This document shows, in pieces, positions 14,266-22,454 of a stretch of 28,112 bases of DNA. Source of the stretch: Thermoplasmata archaeon. GTDB lineage: Archaea > Thermoplasmatota > Thermoplasmata > Lutacidiplasmatales > UBA184. Location of the stretch: NCBI GenBank assembly GCA_021798415.1, contig JAJZGO010000009.1:1-28112 (forward strand), in the 5' to 3' direction. The notes under the pieces are model-generated. The model searched no databases. It saw only the letters and a list, made by a program, of their open reading frames with translations, and was not told the origin of the DNA. Every line of letters begins with the position of its first letter. The stretch's first letter is position 1. A program made the translations under genes and the position numbers.

Positions 14266-15828
14266 ATGGCTCGCCTCCGCAAGGGTTCGGGGACCCGGGA
14301 GCACGACCTCGCCGCCCGGGCGAAGATCCTTCGGGAGTCCGTGGACCCGCTCCTTCCCCGGCTCACTCCGGAATGCCCGGCCGAGCGGTTCGACCGCCGA
14401 CGGGCGGAGCTCGAGGAGGTCCGGTCGGCCCGGGACGACCCGAAGCGCCTCGACCGCCTGACGCGGTGGGGCGACCCGCTCGCTCGGGCGTACGCGGGGT
14501 TGCTCCGGTACCACCTCGAGCGGCCCACGCTGACGGTAGTCGAGTTCGGGCTCCCGGGAGGGTCGGTCTCGTTCGCGAACCTGGCACGCACCGACCGGGA
14601 GGCCGAGGTCGCCGTTCAGCAGTCGGACGACCCGAGCCGGCTCCTCCTCGGGTACATCGACTGGGCGCGGCGGGGCCTTCACTTCTTCGCGACCCGGAAG
14701 GCGCTCTGGTGCACGGGCCGCTCGGACGAACCTCCGCCCGAGTTCCGGTCCGAGAAGGTCGCCGACCTGCCGTATCGTCTCACCGAGACCCCGGCCGACC
14801 ACCGGTACGTCTGCCCCCACCTCGCGGCGGGGGAGGCGCGCCCGTACGTCGAGGTCGGCTGGCCCGGGGCCCACACCGCGTTCCGGGTCTGCCGACGGTG
14901 CGCGAAAGACGACCGCCACCTGCTCGGGAACCTCTCCGACGGCACCGCGAGCCCGGACCCCGCCGCGGCGTTCCCCGTCTCCGCCCAGCTGAACGTGCGC
15001 TGCGGAGGAGGACCCGAGTGCGTCCACGCCGACCTCCCCGACCTCCCGCGCGGGCTGCGACGGAACTACGAGCTCGGCCGCCTCTCCGACGCGCAGCTCC
15101 TCGACGCCTACCTCGCGGAGGTGAAGCCCCGCATCGAGCGCACGAGCCGTCCGACGTACGTCGCGGGCGGCGTCTGCTACGGCGACCGCCGCGACGCGTT
15201 CCTCGACGACCTCCACCCGTCCCCGGTCGAGCGTCGCGCTCTCGAATCGGTGCTCGGCGGCGGCGAGCGGTACTTCGAGGTCGACGAGCCGAGCGCGAGC
15301 CGCGCCCTCGAGCGACTCTGGCCGAACCACGCGGAGGAGATCGCGCGGACGATCGTCGACGACCCCGCCGAGGTCCGTCGCCTGGTCGACGAGGCGCGAG
15401 GAGCGCCCGGCCGGATCGCGGAGGTCCTCAAGCGGGCCCAGCGTCGCAACGACGAGCGCGAACTGCTCGACGCGCTCCCCCGCTACGACCATCTCGTGCG
15501 CGAGGCGGCCTGGGTCGACCGGGTCGCCCGGGAGTACCGGACGCACCGGGAGACCGGGGCGGAGCGGACCATCCTCGGCTCGCTGCCCCGCGACGGAAAG
15601 GAGCGGGGGCTCGCGTACGGTTTCCTGCTCGCGGTCGGGCGCGCCGGCGCGCACGCCTGGCAGTTCACGCCGACGGAGAAGGAGTTCGGTGGCGCGCTCG
15701 CGGACGCGGCCCGGGCGTTGCTCACCGCGCCGACGGTCCACTATCACGACGCGCTCGACGCGCTCTTGCGGTCGGCCGGGGTCGTCGACTGGGGCGTACG
15801 GGCCTCGGCGGGCGCCGTCGGTCCATGA
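14266..15828 (+). CDS. unrecognised 520-aa Cys/His-rich protein
   Basis: I do not recognise this protein. Its middle holds three Cys groups that could bind zinc or an iron-sulfur cluster: C183-P-H185, C209-R-R-C212 and C246-x5-C252-V-H254; a single Cys follows near residue 304. The N-terminal third is charged and helical (LEEVRSARDDPKRLDRLTRW), then comes a strand-rich region leading to the motif HFFATRKALWC. The C-terminal half is helical with many Glu/Arg and ends in a small hydrophobic region. It has no membrane segment, signal peptide or Walker motif. The length, codon use with G/C third positions and leaderless-type promoter support a real gene. A nucleic-acid-related role, for example in replication or transcription, is only a guess from the Zn-ribbon-like spacing. 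Confidence 0.68.
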   Translation: MARLRKGSGTREHDLAARAKILRESVDPLLPRLTPECPAERFDRRRAELEEVRSARDDPKRLDRLTRWGDPLARAYAGLLRYHLERPTLTVVEFGLPGGSVSFANLARTDREAEVAVQQSDDPSRLLLGYIDWARRGLHFFATRKALWCTGRSDEPPPEFRSEKVADLPYRLTETPADHRYVCPHLAAGEARPYVEVGWPGAHTAFRVCRRCAKDDRHLLGNLSDGTASPDPAAAFPVSAQLNVRCGGGPECVHADLPDLPRGLRRNYELGRLSDAQLLDAYLAEVKPRIERTSRPTYVAGGVCYGDRRDAFLDDLHPSPVERRALESVLGGGERYFEVDEPSASRALERLWPNHAEEIARTIVDDPAEVRRLVDEARGAPGRIAEVLKRAQRRNDERELLDALPRYDHLVREAAWVDRVAREYRTHRETGAERTILGSLPRDGKERGLAYGFLLAVGRAGAHAWQFTPTEKEFGGALADAARALLTAPTVHYHDALDALLRSAGVVDWGVRASAGAVGP

Positions 15829-15880
15829 CGGCGAGCTCCCCGGGAACGGACGAATCGGGCCGTACGGGTACGGGGAAGGG

Positions 15881-15910
15881 AAAAATAGCCCAAGATACCA
15901 TACAGTACGC
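15881..15910 (+). promoter_or_regulatory. A/T-rich promoter region before the receiver-domain gene
   Basis: The segment from AAAAATAG through ATACCATACAG is clearly richer in A/T than its surroundings, 46-75 nt upstream of GTG 15956. The exact TATA box cannot be fixed. Confidence 0.35.
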
Positions 15911-15943
15911 TACCTGCTCGGTCCCCGTGACGGGCCGCGCATC

Positions 15944-15948
15944 GGGAG
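15944..15948 (+). promoter_or_regulatory. Shine-Dalgarno site of the receiver-domain gene
   Basis: GGGAG with 7-nt spacing before GTG 15956 supports this start and a leader transcript. Confidence 0.4.
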
Positions 15949-15955
15949 TACCAAC

Positions 15956-16339
15956 GTGAGCGCCCCGTCGAACGGGGGGTCGACGGCGATCGTGGTCGCC
16001 GGCGACGAGGAGACCCGCGTCCTCTTGCGGGGCCTTCTTCGGCTGCACCACTTCCGGGTCGAAGGCGAAGCGGAGGGGGTCTCGCACGCGCTCGAGCTCG
16101 TGAGCGCCCGCCGCCCGGGACTGATGGTCGCGGACGTGAACCTCGCGGAGGGGAGCCCGACGAGCCTCGTCGCCGACGCCCGGGCGATCCACCCCGCCCT
16201 GCGCGTGATCCTGGTCGCGCCGGCGTCCCGCCCTCCCTCGATGCCGGACGCCGCCCACCGGCCGGACGTCGTGCTGCTGCGCCCGTTCCGGATCCGGCAG
16301 TTCGCCGAGGCCCTCCTGCCGGGCACCGCCCACGCCTAG
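15956..16339 (+). CDS. stand-alone response-regulator receiver-like domain
   Basis: The 127-aa protein has a CheY-like fold pattern: a first strand AIVVAGDEE with acidic residues Asp17 and Glu18, the expected phosphoacceptor Asp60 in LMVADVNL, and the fifth strand VVLLRPF. The conserved Lys before Pro-Phe is replaced by Arg109, and the first acidic residue of the usual pair is Gly16, so phosphorylation chemistry may be impaired. No output domain is attached and no histidine kinase is nearby. Start GTG has an SD site 7 nt upstream. Separated from the preceding gene by 127 nt with its own promoter region, it converges on dph5. It could serve as a partner-switching or pseudo-receiver protein. 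Confidence 0.72.
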   Translation: MSAPSNGGSTAIVVAGDEETRVLLRGLLRLHHFRVEGEAEGVSHALELVSARRPGLMVADVNLAEGSPTSLVADARAIHPALRVILVAPASRPPSMPDAAHRPDVVLLRPFRIRQFAEALLPGTAHA

Positions 16340-16349
16340 ATCCTCCGAG

Positions 16350-16362
16350 CGCGGCCGCCGCG
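16350..16362. terminator. GC hairpin between convergent genes
   Basis: CGCGG-CCG-CCGCG is a short perfect inverted repeat in the 31-nt gap between the receiver gene and dph5. With no T-tract the function is uncertain. Confidence 0.25.
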
Positions 16363-16370
16363 GGCCCGTC

Positions 16371-17138
16371 CTACGTCTCGAAGCGCCGTAGCGCCGCCGC
16401 CTCCTCGAAATGGAGGTCGGGTGCGGGGACGACGAGCGCGTGCATCGGCGGCCCGAAGTCGACGTTCCGGAGGCGGTCGAGGCGGCCATACCACGCGCGC
16501 GCGTCGTCCCGTCCGACCCGGGCCACGACCGCGACGGAGGTGTCGTCGGGGAGGATCGTTCGCTCCGCGTCCCGCTCCCGCAACAGGCCAAGCGCCTCGG
16601 CGGCCCCGAGGAACCGACCCTCGGCCGGGCGCAGGTCGAGCAGGACGAGGGTGTGCAGGCCCCGTTCCCGGTTCCCCGCGATCTGCTCGAGGGGCGAGCG
16701 GGGAGCGTAGCCGGGCGCCGGGAACGGGAGCGAGACCGTGCGCCCGAAGCGGTACGGCATGAGGCCGAGGTATCCGGGCGCCGCGGTGAGGATGCTCGCG
16801 TTCGGGACGTACCGCCACGCGTGGCCGTGGTCTTCGGCCGCCAGCCGCAGCGCGACGTGCGTCGTCGCCGCGAACGGGTCGCCGACCACGAGGAGGACGA
16901 CGCGCGCGTGCGTCCCGAGCGCGTCGAGGACGGGCGTCTCCGACTCGAGCTCGACCCGGTCGAGCGAGCGGATCGGGCGCCCGATCTCGACCGCGAGCCG
17001 GTCGAGCGTGCCCGGCGGAGCGACCGCCGTGTACTCCTCCGCGAAGACGACGTCGGCCGCGGCGAGCGCCTCGAGGCCCCGCCGGCTGAGGCCCCGCTCG
17101 TCCCCCAGGCCGAGGCCGACGAACCACAGCTCGCCCAT
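16371..17138 (-). CDS. dph5: diphthine synthase (Dph5/DphB)
   Basis: The 255-aa protein is the SAM-dependent methyltransferase that methylates the 3-amino-3-carboxypropyl group on the His of elongation factor 2 in diphthamide synthesis. It starts with the tetrapyrrole-methylase-fold motif LWFVGLGLGDERGLSRRG, has FAEEYT at residues 33-37 and the SAM-pocket motif GDPFAATTH at 86-94, and later YRFGRTVSLPF and DLRPAEGRFL. Length is normal for the archaeal enzyme. The ATG at 17138 begins the family homology directly. It lies 17 nt after the universal-stress-protein gene on the same strand, so it may be read from the kdp transcript, an unexpected place for a translation-factor gene. Confidence 0.88.
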   Translation of the reverse strand: MGELWFVGLGLGDERGLSRRGLEALAAADVVFAEEYTAVAPPGTLDRLAVEIGRPIRSLDRVELESETPVLDALGTHARVVLLVVGDPFAATTHVALRLAAEDHGHAWRYVPNASILTAAPGYLGLMPYRFGRTVSLPFPAPGYAPRSPLEQIAGNRERGLHTLVLLDLRPAEGRFLGAAEALGLLRERDAERTILPDDTSVAVVARVGRDDARAWYGRLDRLRNVDFGPPMHALVVPAPDLHFEEAAALRRFET

Positions 17139-17155
17139 CGCCCGGACCGTCGCGG

Positions 17156-17965
17156 CTAGCCCCGTATCGCCATCACCGGGCACGGGGCCGCCCGGAACAG
17201 GTCCTCGAGGAAGCGTCGCGTGAGCAGCGGGGTGCCCGACGGGTCGGGCTCCTCGCCGACGATCACGAAGCCGAACCGCTCGCGCTGGGCGGCCTGGACG
17301 ATCAGTTCGGGGAGTCGGTGGCGCCGCCCGAGGATCTTCGCGGGGAAGTTCGAGCGCTTGCGGCGGATCGGCACGCCGCGGAATCCCTTGTCGCTCGCCC
17401 CCCCGCGCTCCGCGGCCCGGTCGCCCGAAGGCGCGATCGAGAGCGCGATCACGGGCGCGCCGGGGGAGTGGACGGCGATGTCCTCCGCGACCCGCATCGC
17501 GGTCGGGGTCGGCATCTCGCGGAGCGTCGGAAGGAGGATCCGCGGGATCGTGTCGGCGGCGAGCGCGAGACGATTGACGACCAGGACGTCGCACCGCGCG
17601 TGGTGGAGGATCCCGGTCGCCGTGTGCCCGACGAACGGGTTTCGGCTGCGGCGGTCGCCGCGCAGCGTGAGGAGGATCGCGTCGACGTTGTGCGACTCGG
17701 CGCTCTCGAGGATCTCGCCCGGGACGTCGGTCGCCGCCCGGACCTCGGGGTCGACCCGGACGTCGAGCGCGGCCCCCGCTTCGTGCGCGGGAACGACCAG
17801 GCGGACCGACGCCCTCCACTCCCGGGTCACTTGGGGAAGCGTCGTCGTCGGGATGACGTGGAGGACGCGCACTTCGCCGTCGGCCTCGAGGAGCATCGAC
17901 GCGAAGCGGATCAGCGGCTCGACCTCGGGCGGCTCCTGGACGGGGATGAGGATCCGCCGGTACAT
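17156..17965 (-). CDS. tandem universal stress protein (UspA-like), kdp-linked
   Basis: The 269-aa protein holds two UspA-like domains. The first (about residues 1-140) begins YRRILIPVQEPPEVEP and ends with ARCDVLVVN; the second (about 150-269) begins PRILLPTLREMPTPT and ends APCPVMAIRG. The ATP-binding Gly motif of Usp proteins is degenerate in the first and not evident in the second, so nucleotide binding is uncertain. The gene begins 2 nt after the kdpC stop, so it belongs to the Kdp operon. A Usp-like gene (kdpQ, earlier cat3) follows kdpFABC in Halobacterium, and the bacterial sensor KdpD contains a Usp domain; this protein probably tunes the pump or its expression. No kdpD or kdpE is in the window. 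Confidence 0.82.
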   Translation of the reverse strand: MYRRILIPVQEPPEVEPLIRFASMLLEADGEVRVLHVIPTTTLPQVTREWRASVRLVVPAHEAGAALDVRVDPEVRAATDVPGEILESAESHNVDAILLTLRGDRRSRNPFVGHTATGILHHARCDVLVVNRLALAADTIPRILLPTLREMPTPTAMRVAEDIAVHSPGAPVIALSIAPSGDRAAERGGASDKGFRGVPIRRKRSNFPAKILGRRHRLPELIVQAAQRERFGFVIVGEEPDPSGTPLLTRRFLEDLFRAAPCPVMAIRG

Positions 17966-17967
17966 CG

Positions 17968-18600
17968 TCAGGCCTTCCCGATCAGCGGCAGGAGCGCGAG
18001 GTCGAGGGAGAGGACGTTCACGTACGGCACGCCGAGGTACGGGATGAGCGGGTTCACGATGTGCGCGTTCACGAACCCCTGGAGGAACGCGATCGAGAGG
18101 TTCGTGGCGGCGGCGACCCGGGGGACCTGGACGAGGACGGCCTCGGGGACGAGGTCGGGGTCGAGCGACGACGCCGACGGGGCGGCCCAATCGAACGGCA
18201 CCGTCGCGTTCACGCTGAGGTTGCCATAGAGCCGCATGTACGAGAGGGTTTCGTTGAGGAGGCTGCGGAGCGCGGGATCGCTCGGGCCGGGGACGGTACC
18301 GGCTCCGAGCGTCGTGTTGTAGTCGGTGAGCGACGGGCGGGCCCAGAAGAGGTACGGCGCGCTCAGGTTCTGGGCGATGAGCGACGAGCCGACCAGCGTG
18401 CCGTTCGGGCCGTGCACGAGCGAGCCGTTGGCGGTCCCCGGGACGAGCAGCTCGGCGATCCCGGTCACGACCAGCGGGTAGGCGACCCCCGCGACGAGGA
18501 CCGCGAGGACGAGGACGACGGCGGTCGCCCGCAAGTGGCCGGCGGCCGAGTGGACCCGCGGGGGCGGGCGCGGGGCGGGCGGGGCGGAGGGCGCGCTCAC
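17968..18600 (-). CDS. kdpC: potassium-transporting ATPase subunit C
   Basis: The 210-aa protein is the single-span accessory subunit of the KdpFABC potassium pump. It has one membrane helix at about residues 26-50 and a large outer domain with family motifs FWARPS, a YN segment after it, PDLVPEAVLVQVPRVA and, near the end, a short hydrophobic stretch. It is slightly longer than the E. coli protein because of a proline-rich cytoplasmic start. Eight N-x-S/T sequons lie in the outer domain. GTG start overlaps the kdpB stop (GTGA, 18597-18600), so translation is coupled; the Usp gene follows its own stop by 2 nt. Confidence 0.9.
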   Translation of the reverse strand: MSAPSAPPAPRPPPRVHSAAGHLRATAVVLVLAVLVAGVAYPLVVTGIAELLVPGTANGSLVHGPNGTLVGSSLIAQNLSAPYLFWARPSLTDYNTTLGAGTVPGPSDPALRSLLNETLSYMRLYGNLSVNATVPFDWAAPSASSLDPDLVPEAVLVQVPRVAAATNLSIAFLQGFVNAHIVNPLIPYLGVPYVNVLSLDLALLPLIGKA

Positions 18601-20729
18601 AGACCTCCGAGCGGGAGAAGGTGGCCGACGATCCTACCGATCTCGGTCGAGAAGGGCGTCGTGGCGAGATAGCTGAGGAGGAGGTAGAGCAGCTTGATCC
18701 CGACGAACGCGCTCACGAGCCCGCCGAACCCGTAGAGGATCAGGTTGCGACGCAGGAGGTCGATCGCGCTGCGCGGTCGGAACGGGACCCCGACGATCGC
18801 GAGCGGGATCAGGATCGGGATGATGAGGCCGTTGAAGAGGAGCGCGGAGAGGACCGCGAGGTGCGGGTTCGTCATCCCGAGGATGTTCATGATCTCGATC
18901 CCCGGAAGCGTCGCCGACCCCGACCCTATGAAGATCGCCGGGATGATCGCGAAGTACTTCGCGACGTCGTTCGTGATCGAGAACGTCGTGAGGGCGCCCC
19001 GCGTGATCAGGAGCTGCTTGCCGATCGACACGACCTCGATCAGCTTCGTGGGATCGTTGTCGAGGTCGACCATGTTGCCGGCCTCCTTCGCCGCGCTCGT
19101 CCCGCTGTTCATCGCGAGGCCGACGTCGGCCCGGGCGAGCGCCGGGGCGTCGTTCGTCCCGTCCCCCGTCATGGCGACCAAGCGGCCCTTCGCCTTCTCT
19201 CGATCGATGAGCAAGAGCTTGGATTCCGGTCGCGCCTCGGCGACGTACTCGTCGACCCCGCTCTCGCGGGCGATCGCGGCCGCCGTGAGACGGTTGTCGC
19301 CGGTGCACATGATCGTTCGGATCCCCATCGTCTTGAGCTCGCGCAGGCGGTCGCGGATCCCCGGCTTCACCACGTCCTTGAGGAAGACGAGGCCGATCGC
19401 CCGGCGGTTGAACGAGATCGCGAGCGGGGTCATCCCCTCCTTCGACGCCTCGGCCGCGGCGCGGCGCAGCTCGAGCGGGAGGACCGCCCCGTAGGTCTCC
19501 ATCGCCTGAAGGGACCCCTTGAACACCTCGACCCCGTCGGGGAGGGTGATCCCGCTCATCCGTCGCTCGGCGGTGAACGGCAGGACCTTGAACTTCCCGG
19601 GCTCGAGCCGGCGGGTCGGCGCGTTCCGTCGGGCGGCGAGCCGGACGATCGAGCGGCCCTCGGGCGTGTCGTCAAGGCTCGAGGCGAGGAGCGCCCCCTC
19701 GAGCAGCTCGGGCATCGGGACCCCCGGCGCGGCGACGAACTGCGAGGCGAGGCGGTTGCCGACGGTGATCGTGCCGGTTTTGTCGAGGATCAGCACGTCG
19801 AGGTCCCCGGCCGCCTCGACGGCCTTGCCGGACTTCGTGATGACGTTCGCGCGCGCGGTCCGGTTGATGCCCGAGATCCCGATCGCGGGCAGGAGCGCGC
19901 CGATCGTGGTCGGCATCAGGCAGACGAACAGGGCCACGATCGTCCCGAGGTCGACCGTGACGATGTCGGTGAACTGGGCGAGGTAGACGAACGTCACGAC
20001 GACCGTGAAGAGCGCGACCGTCAGCGCCGAGAGCAGCACCCCGAGCGCGAGCTCGTTCGGGGTCGGCTCGCGGCCCTGGCCCTCGACGAGCCGGATCAGC
20101 CGGTCGAGGAACGACTCGCCGCGCACGGCCGTGACCCGTATGCGGGCCGTCCCCTGGAGGACCTGCGTGCCCCCGAGCACGCTCGTCTTGTCGCCGCCGC
20201 TCTCCCGGGTGACCGGCTCGGACTCGCCGGTCATCATCGCCTCGTCGATGAGCGCCGCGCCCTGCGTGACGTCCCCGTCCATGGGGACGGGCTCGCCGGG
20301 GCGGATCTCGACGGTGTCGCCGACGTGGAGGACGTCCGACGGCACCCACTGGGTCGTGCCGTCCGGCAGCACCTGGCGGGCCCGGATGCCGCTGCGGATC
20401 GTCCGCAGCGCGTCGGCGCGGGCGCGGCCCTGCGCCTCCGCGATCGCCGTCGAGACGTTCGCGAACCAGAGCGTGAGGAAGAGGATGACCGTGATCCAGA
20501 GGTAGTACGACGGGCTGTACGTGGCGACGAGGTCGGGGAACACGCGGGGCACGAGCGTGATCCCGACGAGGAAGAGGAAGAGGACGTAGACGCAGAACAT
20601 CACGGGCGAGCGGACCTGCTGGCCGGGGCGGAACAGCTTGAACGAGTCGACCAGCACCCGGACGATCGAGGTGTGCGGGACCCGTCGGACCGAGACCACC
20701 GACCCCGGCGGGGGGGCGTCCTCGTCCAT
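18597..20729 (-). CDS. kdpB: potassium-transporting P-type ATPase subunit B
   Basis: The 710-aa protein is the P-type ATPase catalytic subunit of the high-affinity K+ pump. It has the actuator motif MTGESEPVT, the phosphorylation motif DKTGT with Asp316, and the hinge motif GDGTNDAPALA in the P domain. The usual set of membrane helices follows, and the length is close to that of bacterial KdpB. The ATG comes immediately after the kdpA stop (TAG ATG), with no gap. It couples ATP hydrolysis to K+ uptake through KdpA. Confidence 0.96.
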   Translation of the reverse strand: MDEDAPPPGSVVSVRRVPHTSIVRVLVDSFKLFRPGQQVRSPVMFCVYVLFLFLVGITLVPRVFPDLVATYSPSYYLWITVILFLTLWFANVSTAIAEAQGRARADALRTIRSGIRARQVLPDGTTQWVPSDVLHVGDTVEIRPGEPVPMDGDVTQGAALIDEAMMTGESEPVTRESGGDKTSVLGGTQVLQGTARIRVTAVRGESFLDRLIRLVEGQGREPTPNELALGVLLSALTVALFTVVVTFVYLAQFTDIVTVDLGTIVALFVCLMPTTIGALLPAIGISGINRTARANVITKSGKAVEAAGDLDVLILDKTGTITVGNRLASQFVAAPGVPMPELLEGALLASSLDDTPEGRSIVRLAARRNAPTRRLEPGKFKVLPFTAERRMSGITLPDGVEVFKGSLQAMETYGAVLPLELRRAAAEASKEGMTPLAISFNRRAIGLVFLKDVVKPGIRDRLRELKTMGIRTIMCTGDNRLTAAAIARESGVDEYVAEARPESKLLLIDREKAKGRLVAMTGDGTNDAPALARADVGLAMNSGTSAAKEAGNMVDLDNDPTKLIEVVSIGKQLLITRGALTTFSITNDVAKYFAIIPAIFIGSGSATLPGIEIMNILGMTNPHLAVLSALLFNGLIIPILIPLAIVGVPFRPRSAIDLLRRNLILYGFGGLVSAFVGIKLLYLLLSYLATTPFSTEIGRIVGHLLPLGGL

Positions 20730-22439
20730 CTAGGGGCCTCCCACGATCTGCGCGAGGGGACCGAGCGCGATGACCGGCAGGAAGAGCAGGACCGAGACGA
20801 TGATCAGGAAGAGCGTGATGTAGACCGTGAAGGTCGCGCTCGCCGTCCGCAGCGTCCCCGGGCCCGGGGGGAGGACGTTCTCCTCCGAGAACATCCCGCC
20901 GACCTTGAGCATCGCGAAGATCGGCACGAAGCGGGCGAGGAGCATCACGAGCCCGCCGGCGATGTTGAAGAACCACGTGGTGTCGTTGAACGACGAAGCG
21001 CTGAGCGCGCTGCCGTTGTTCGCCGCCTCGGACGTGAACTCGTAGAGGACCGCCGTGAACGTGTGCGCCGAGGCCGGCAGCGATCCTGACGCGACCGTCA
21101 CGAAGCCGCCGGCGACCGCGAGGACGAACGGGACGAGGATGAGCGCCGGGTGCGTGAGCAGCGCGAGCGCCGCCCACTTCACGTGGCCGGTCCCGACCTT
21201 CTTGCCGAGGTACTCGGGGCTCCGCCCGACCATGAGTCCGCCCACGAAGATCCCGAGGATGGCGAACAGCAGGAGCATCCCGAACCCGGTGCCGTCGCCG
21301 CCCGGGGTGCTCTGGGTGAACATCCCGAACAGAAGGACGAGCTGGGCGACCGGGGAGAGCGCGCCGATCTGCATGTTGTTCGCGCCCGTGTTCGTGTAGA
21401 CGCTCACCACCTGGAAGAGCGACCCGTCCGTGAGGCCGAAGCGGGTCTCCTGGCCGACCGGGTACCCCGCCGTCTGCGGACCGAGCCCGGAGAGGCCGGC
21501 AAGCGCCGGGTTCGCCGCCGCCTGGTACGCCACGAAGAGCCCGAGCGCGATCGCGAAGACGATCAGGATCGTGCCCATGAACGGCCACGCCTCGCCCTTG
21601 CGTCGCACGATCTGGCCGAACGCGAACGGCGTCGAGAACGGGATCAACATCATCGCGAACGTCCCGAGCAGGTCGGAGACCGCGCTCGGGTTCGCGAGCG
21701 GGCTCGCCGCGTTGGCCGAGTAGAACCCCCCGCCGTTCGTCCCGAGGAACGAGATCGCCTGGAAGCTCGCGACCGGGCCGAGGTAGATCGTCTGGGTTCC
21801 GCCGGTGAGCGGGTGGGCGGTCACGTAGTTGGTGAGCGTTTCGGGGACGCCGAGCAGCACGAGCGCGAGGGCGAGGAGGAACGCGAACGGCATCAGGACC
21901 CGGGTCATCGTGCGGACGAGGTCGACGTAGAAGTTCCCGAGCGTCCCGTCCTTGCGGACGAACCCGCGGACCATCGCGGCGGCGACCGAGAGCCCGGTCG
22001 CGGCCGACAGGAAGAGCGCGAGGGGCCAGGCGACCATCAGCGCCCCCAGGCTCAGCTGGCTCTCGTTCGTGAAGTGCGTGAAGTCGGTGTTCGTCGTGAA
22101 GCTCGCCGCCGAGTGGAACGCGAGCGTCCAGCCCATGTTCGGCGCCCCCGTCGCGTCGAGCGGCAGCGCGTGCTGGAGCGTGAGGAAGGCGAAGAGGAAC
22201 GCAAAGACCCCGAAGTTGACGAACAGCACCGCGAGCATGTACTCGCTCGAGCGCATCGCGCTGCGCGGCGACGTGCCGAGCAACCGGTAGAGCGCGCTCT
22301 CGATCGGCGCGAGGATCACGTCGCCGAACGCGGGCCGGTTCATGTAGACGCGGCCCAGGTACGCCCCGAACCACGGTGCGATCGCCACGACGAGGCCGAC
22401 CAGCAGGACGACGTCCCACACCGAGCGGAAGTCGAACAC
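20730..22439 (-). CDS. kdpA: potassium-transporting ATPase subunit A
   Basis: The 569-aa protein is the K+-channel-like subunit of the Kdp pump, with about ten membrane helices. The selectivity-filter region GTNGGGFYSANA is clear, as are other filter-like repeats of the SKT superfamily such as FTTNTDF. Length is normal. Start is GTG, preceded by GGAGG on the minus strand and 15 nt after the kdpF stop. It selects and conducts K+ from outside, driven by KdpB. Confidence 0.96.
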   Translation of the reverse strand: MFDFRSVWDVVLLVGLVVAIAPWFGAYLGRVYMNRPAFGDVILAPIESALYRLLGTSPRSAMRSSEYMLAVLFVNFGVFAFLFAFLTLQHALPLDATGAPNMGWTLAFHSAASFTTNTDFTHFTNESQLSLGALMVAWPLALFLSAATGLSVAAAMVRGFVRKDGTLGNFYVDLVRTMTRVLMPFAFLLALALVLLGVPETLTNYVTAHPLTGGTQTIYLGPVASFQAISFLGTNGGGFYSANAASPLANPSAVSDLLGTFAMMLIPFSTPFAFGQIVRRKGEAWPFMGTILIVFAIALGLFVAYQAAANPALAGLSGLGPQTAGYPVGQETRFGLTDGSLFQVVSVYTNTGANNMQIGALSPVAQLVLLFGMFTQSTPGGDGTGFGMLLLFAILGIFVGGLMVGRSPEYLGKKVGTGHVKWAALALLTHPALILVPFVLAVAGGFVTVASGSLPASAHTFTAVLYEFTSEAANNGSALSASSFNDTTWFFNIAGGLVMLLARFVPIFAMLKVGGMFSEENVLPPGPGTLRTASATFTVYITLFLIIVSVLLFLPVIALGPLAQIVGGP

Positions 22440-22454
22440 GGGCCTCCGCGCGCC

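Noticed and set aside
18621..21089. 822-codon plus-strand open frame opposite kdpB and kdpA
   Set aside because: The opposite strand encodes unmistakable Kdp subunits, and the frame has the Arg/Asp/Glu-rich composition of a GC-driven antisense shadow.
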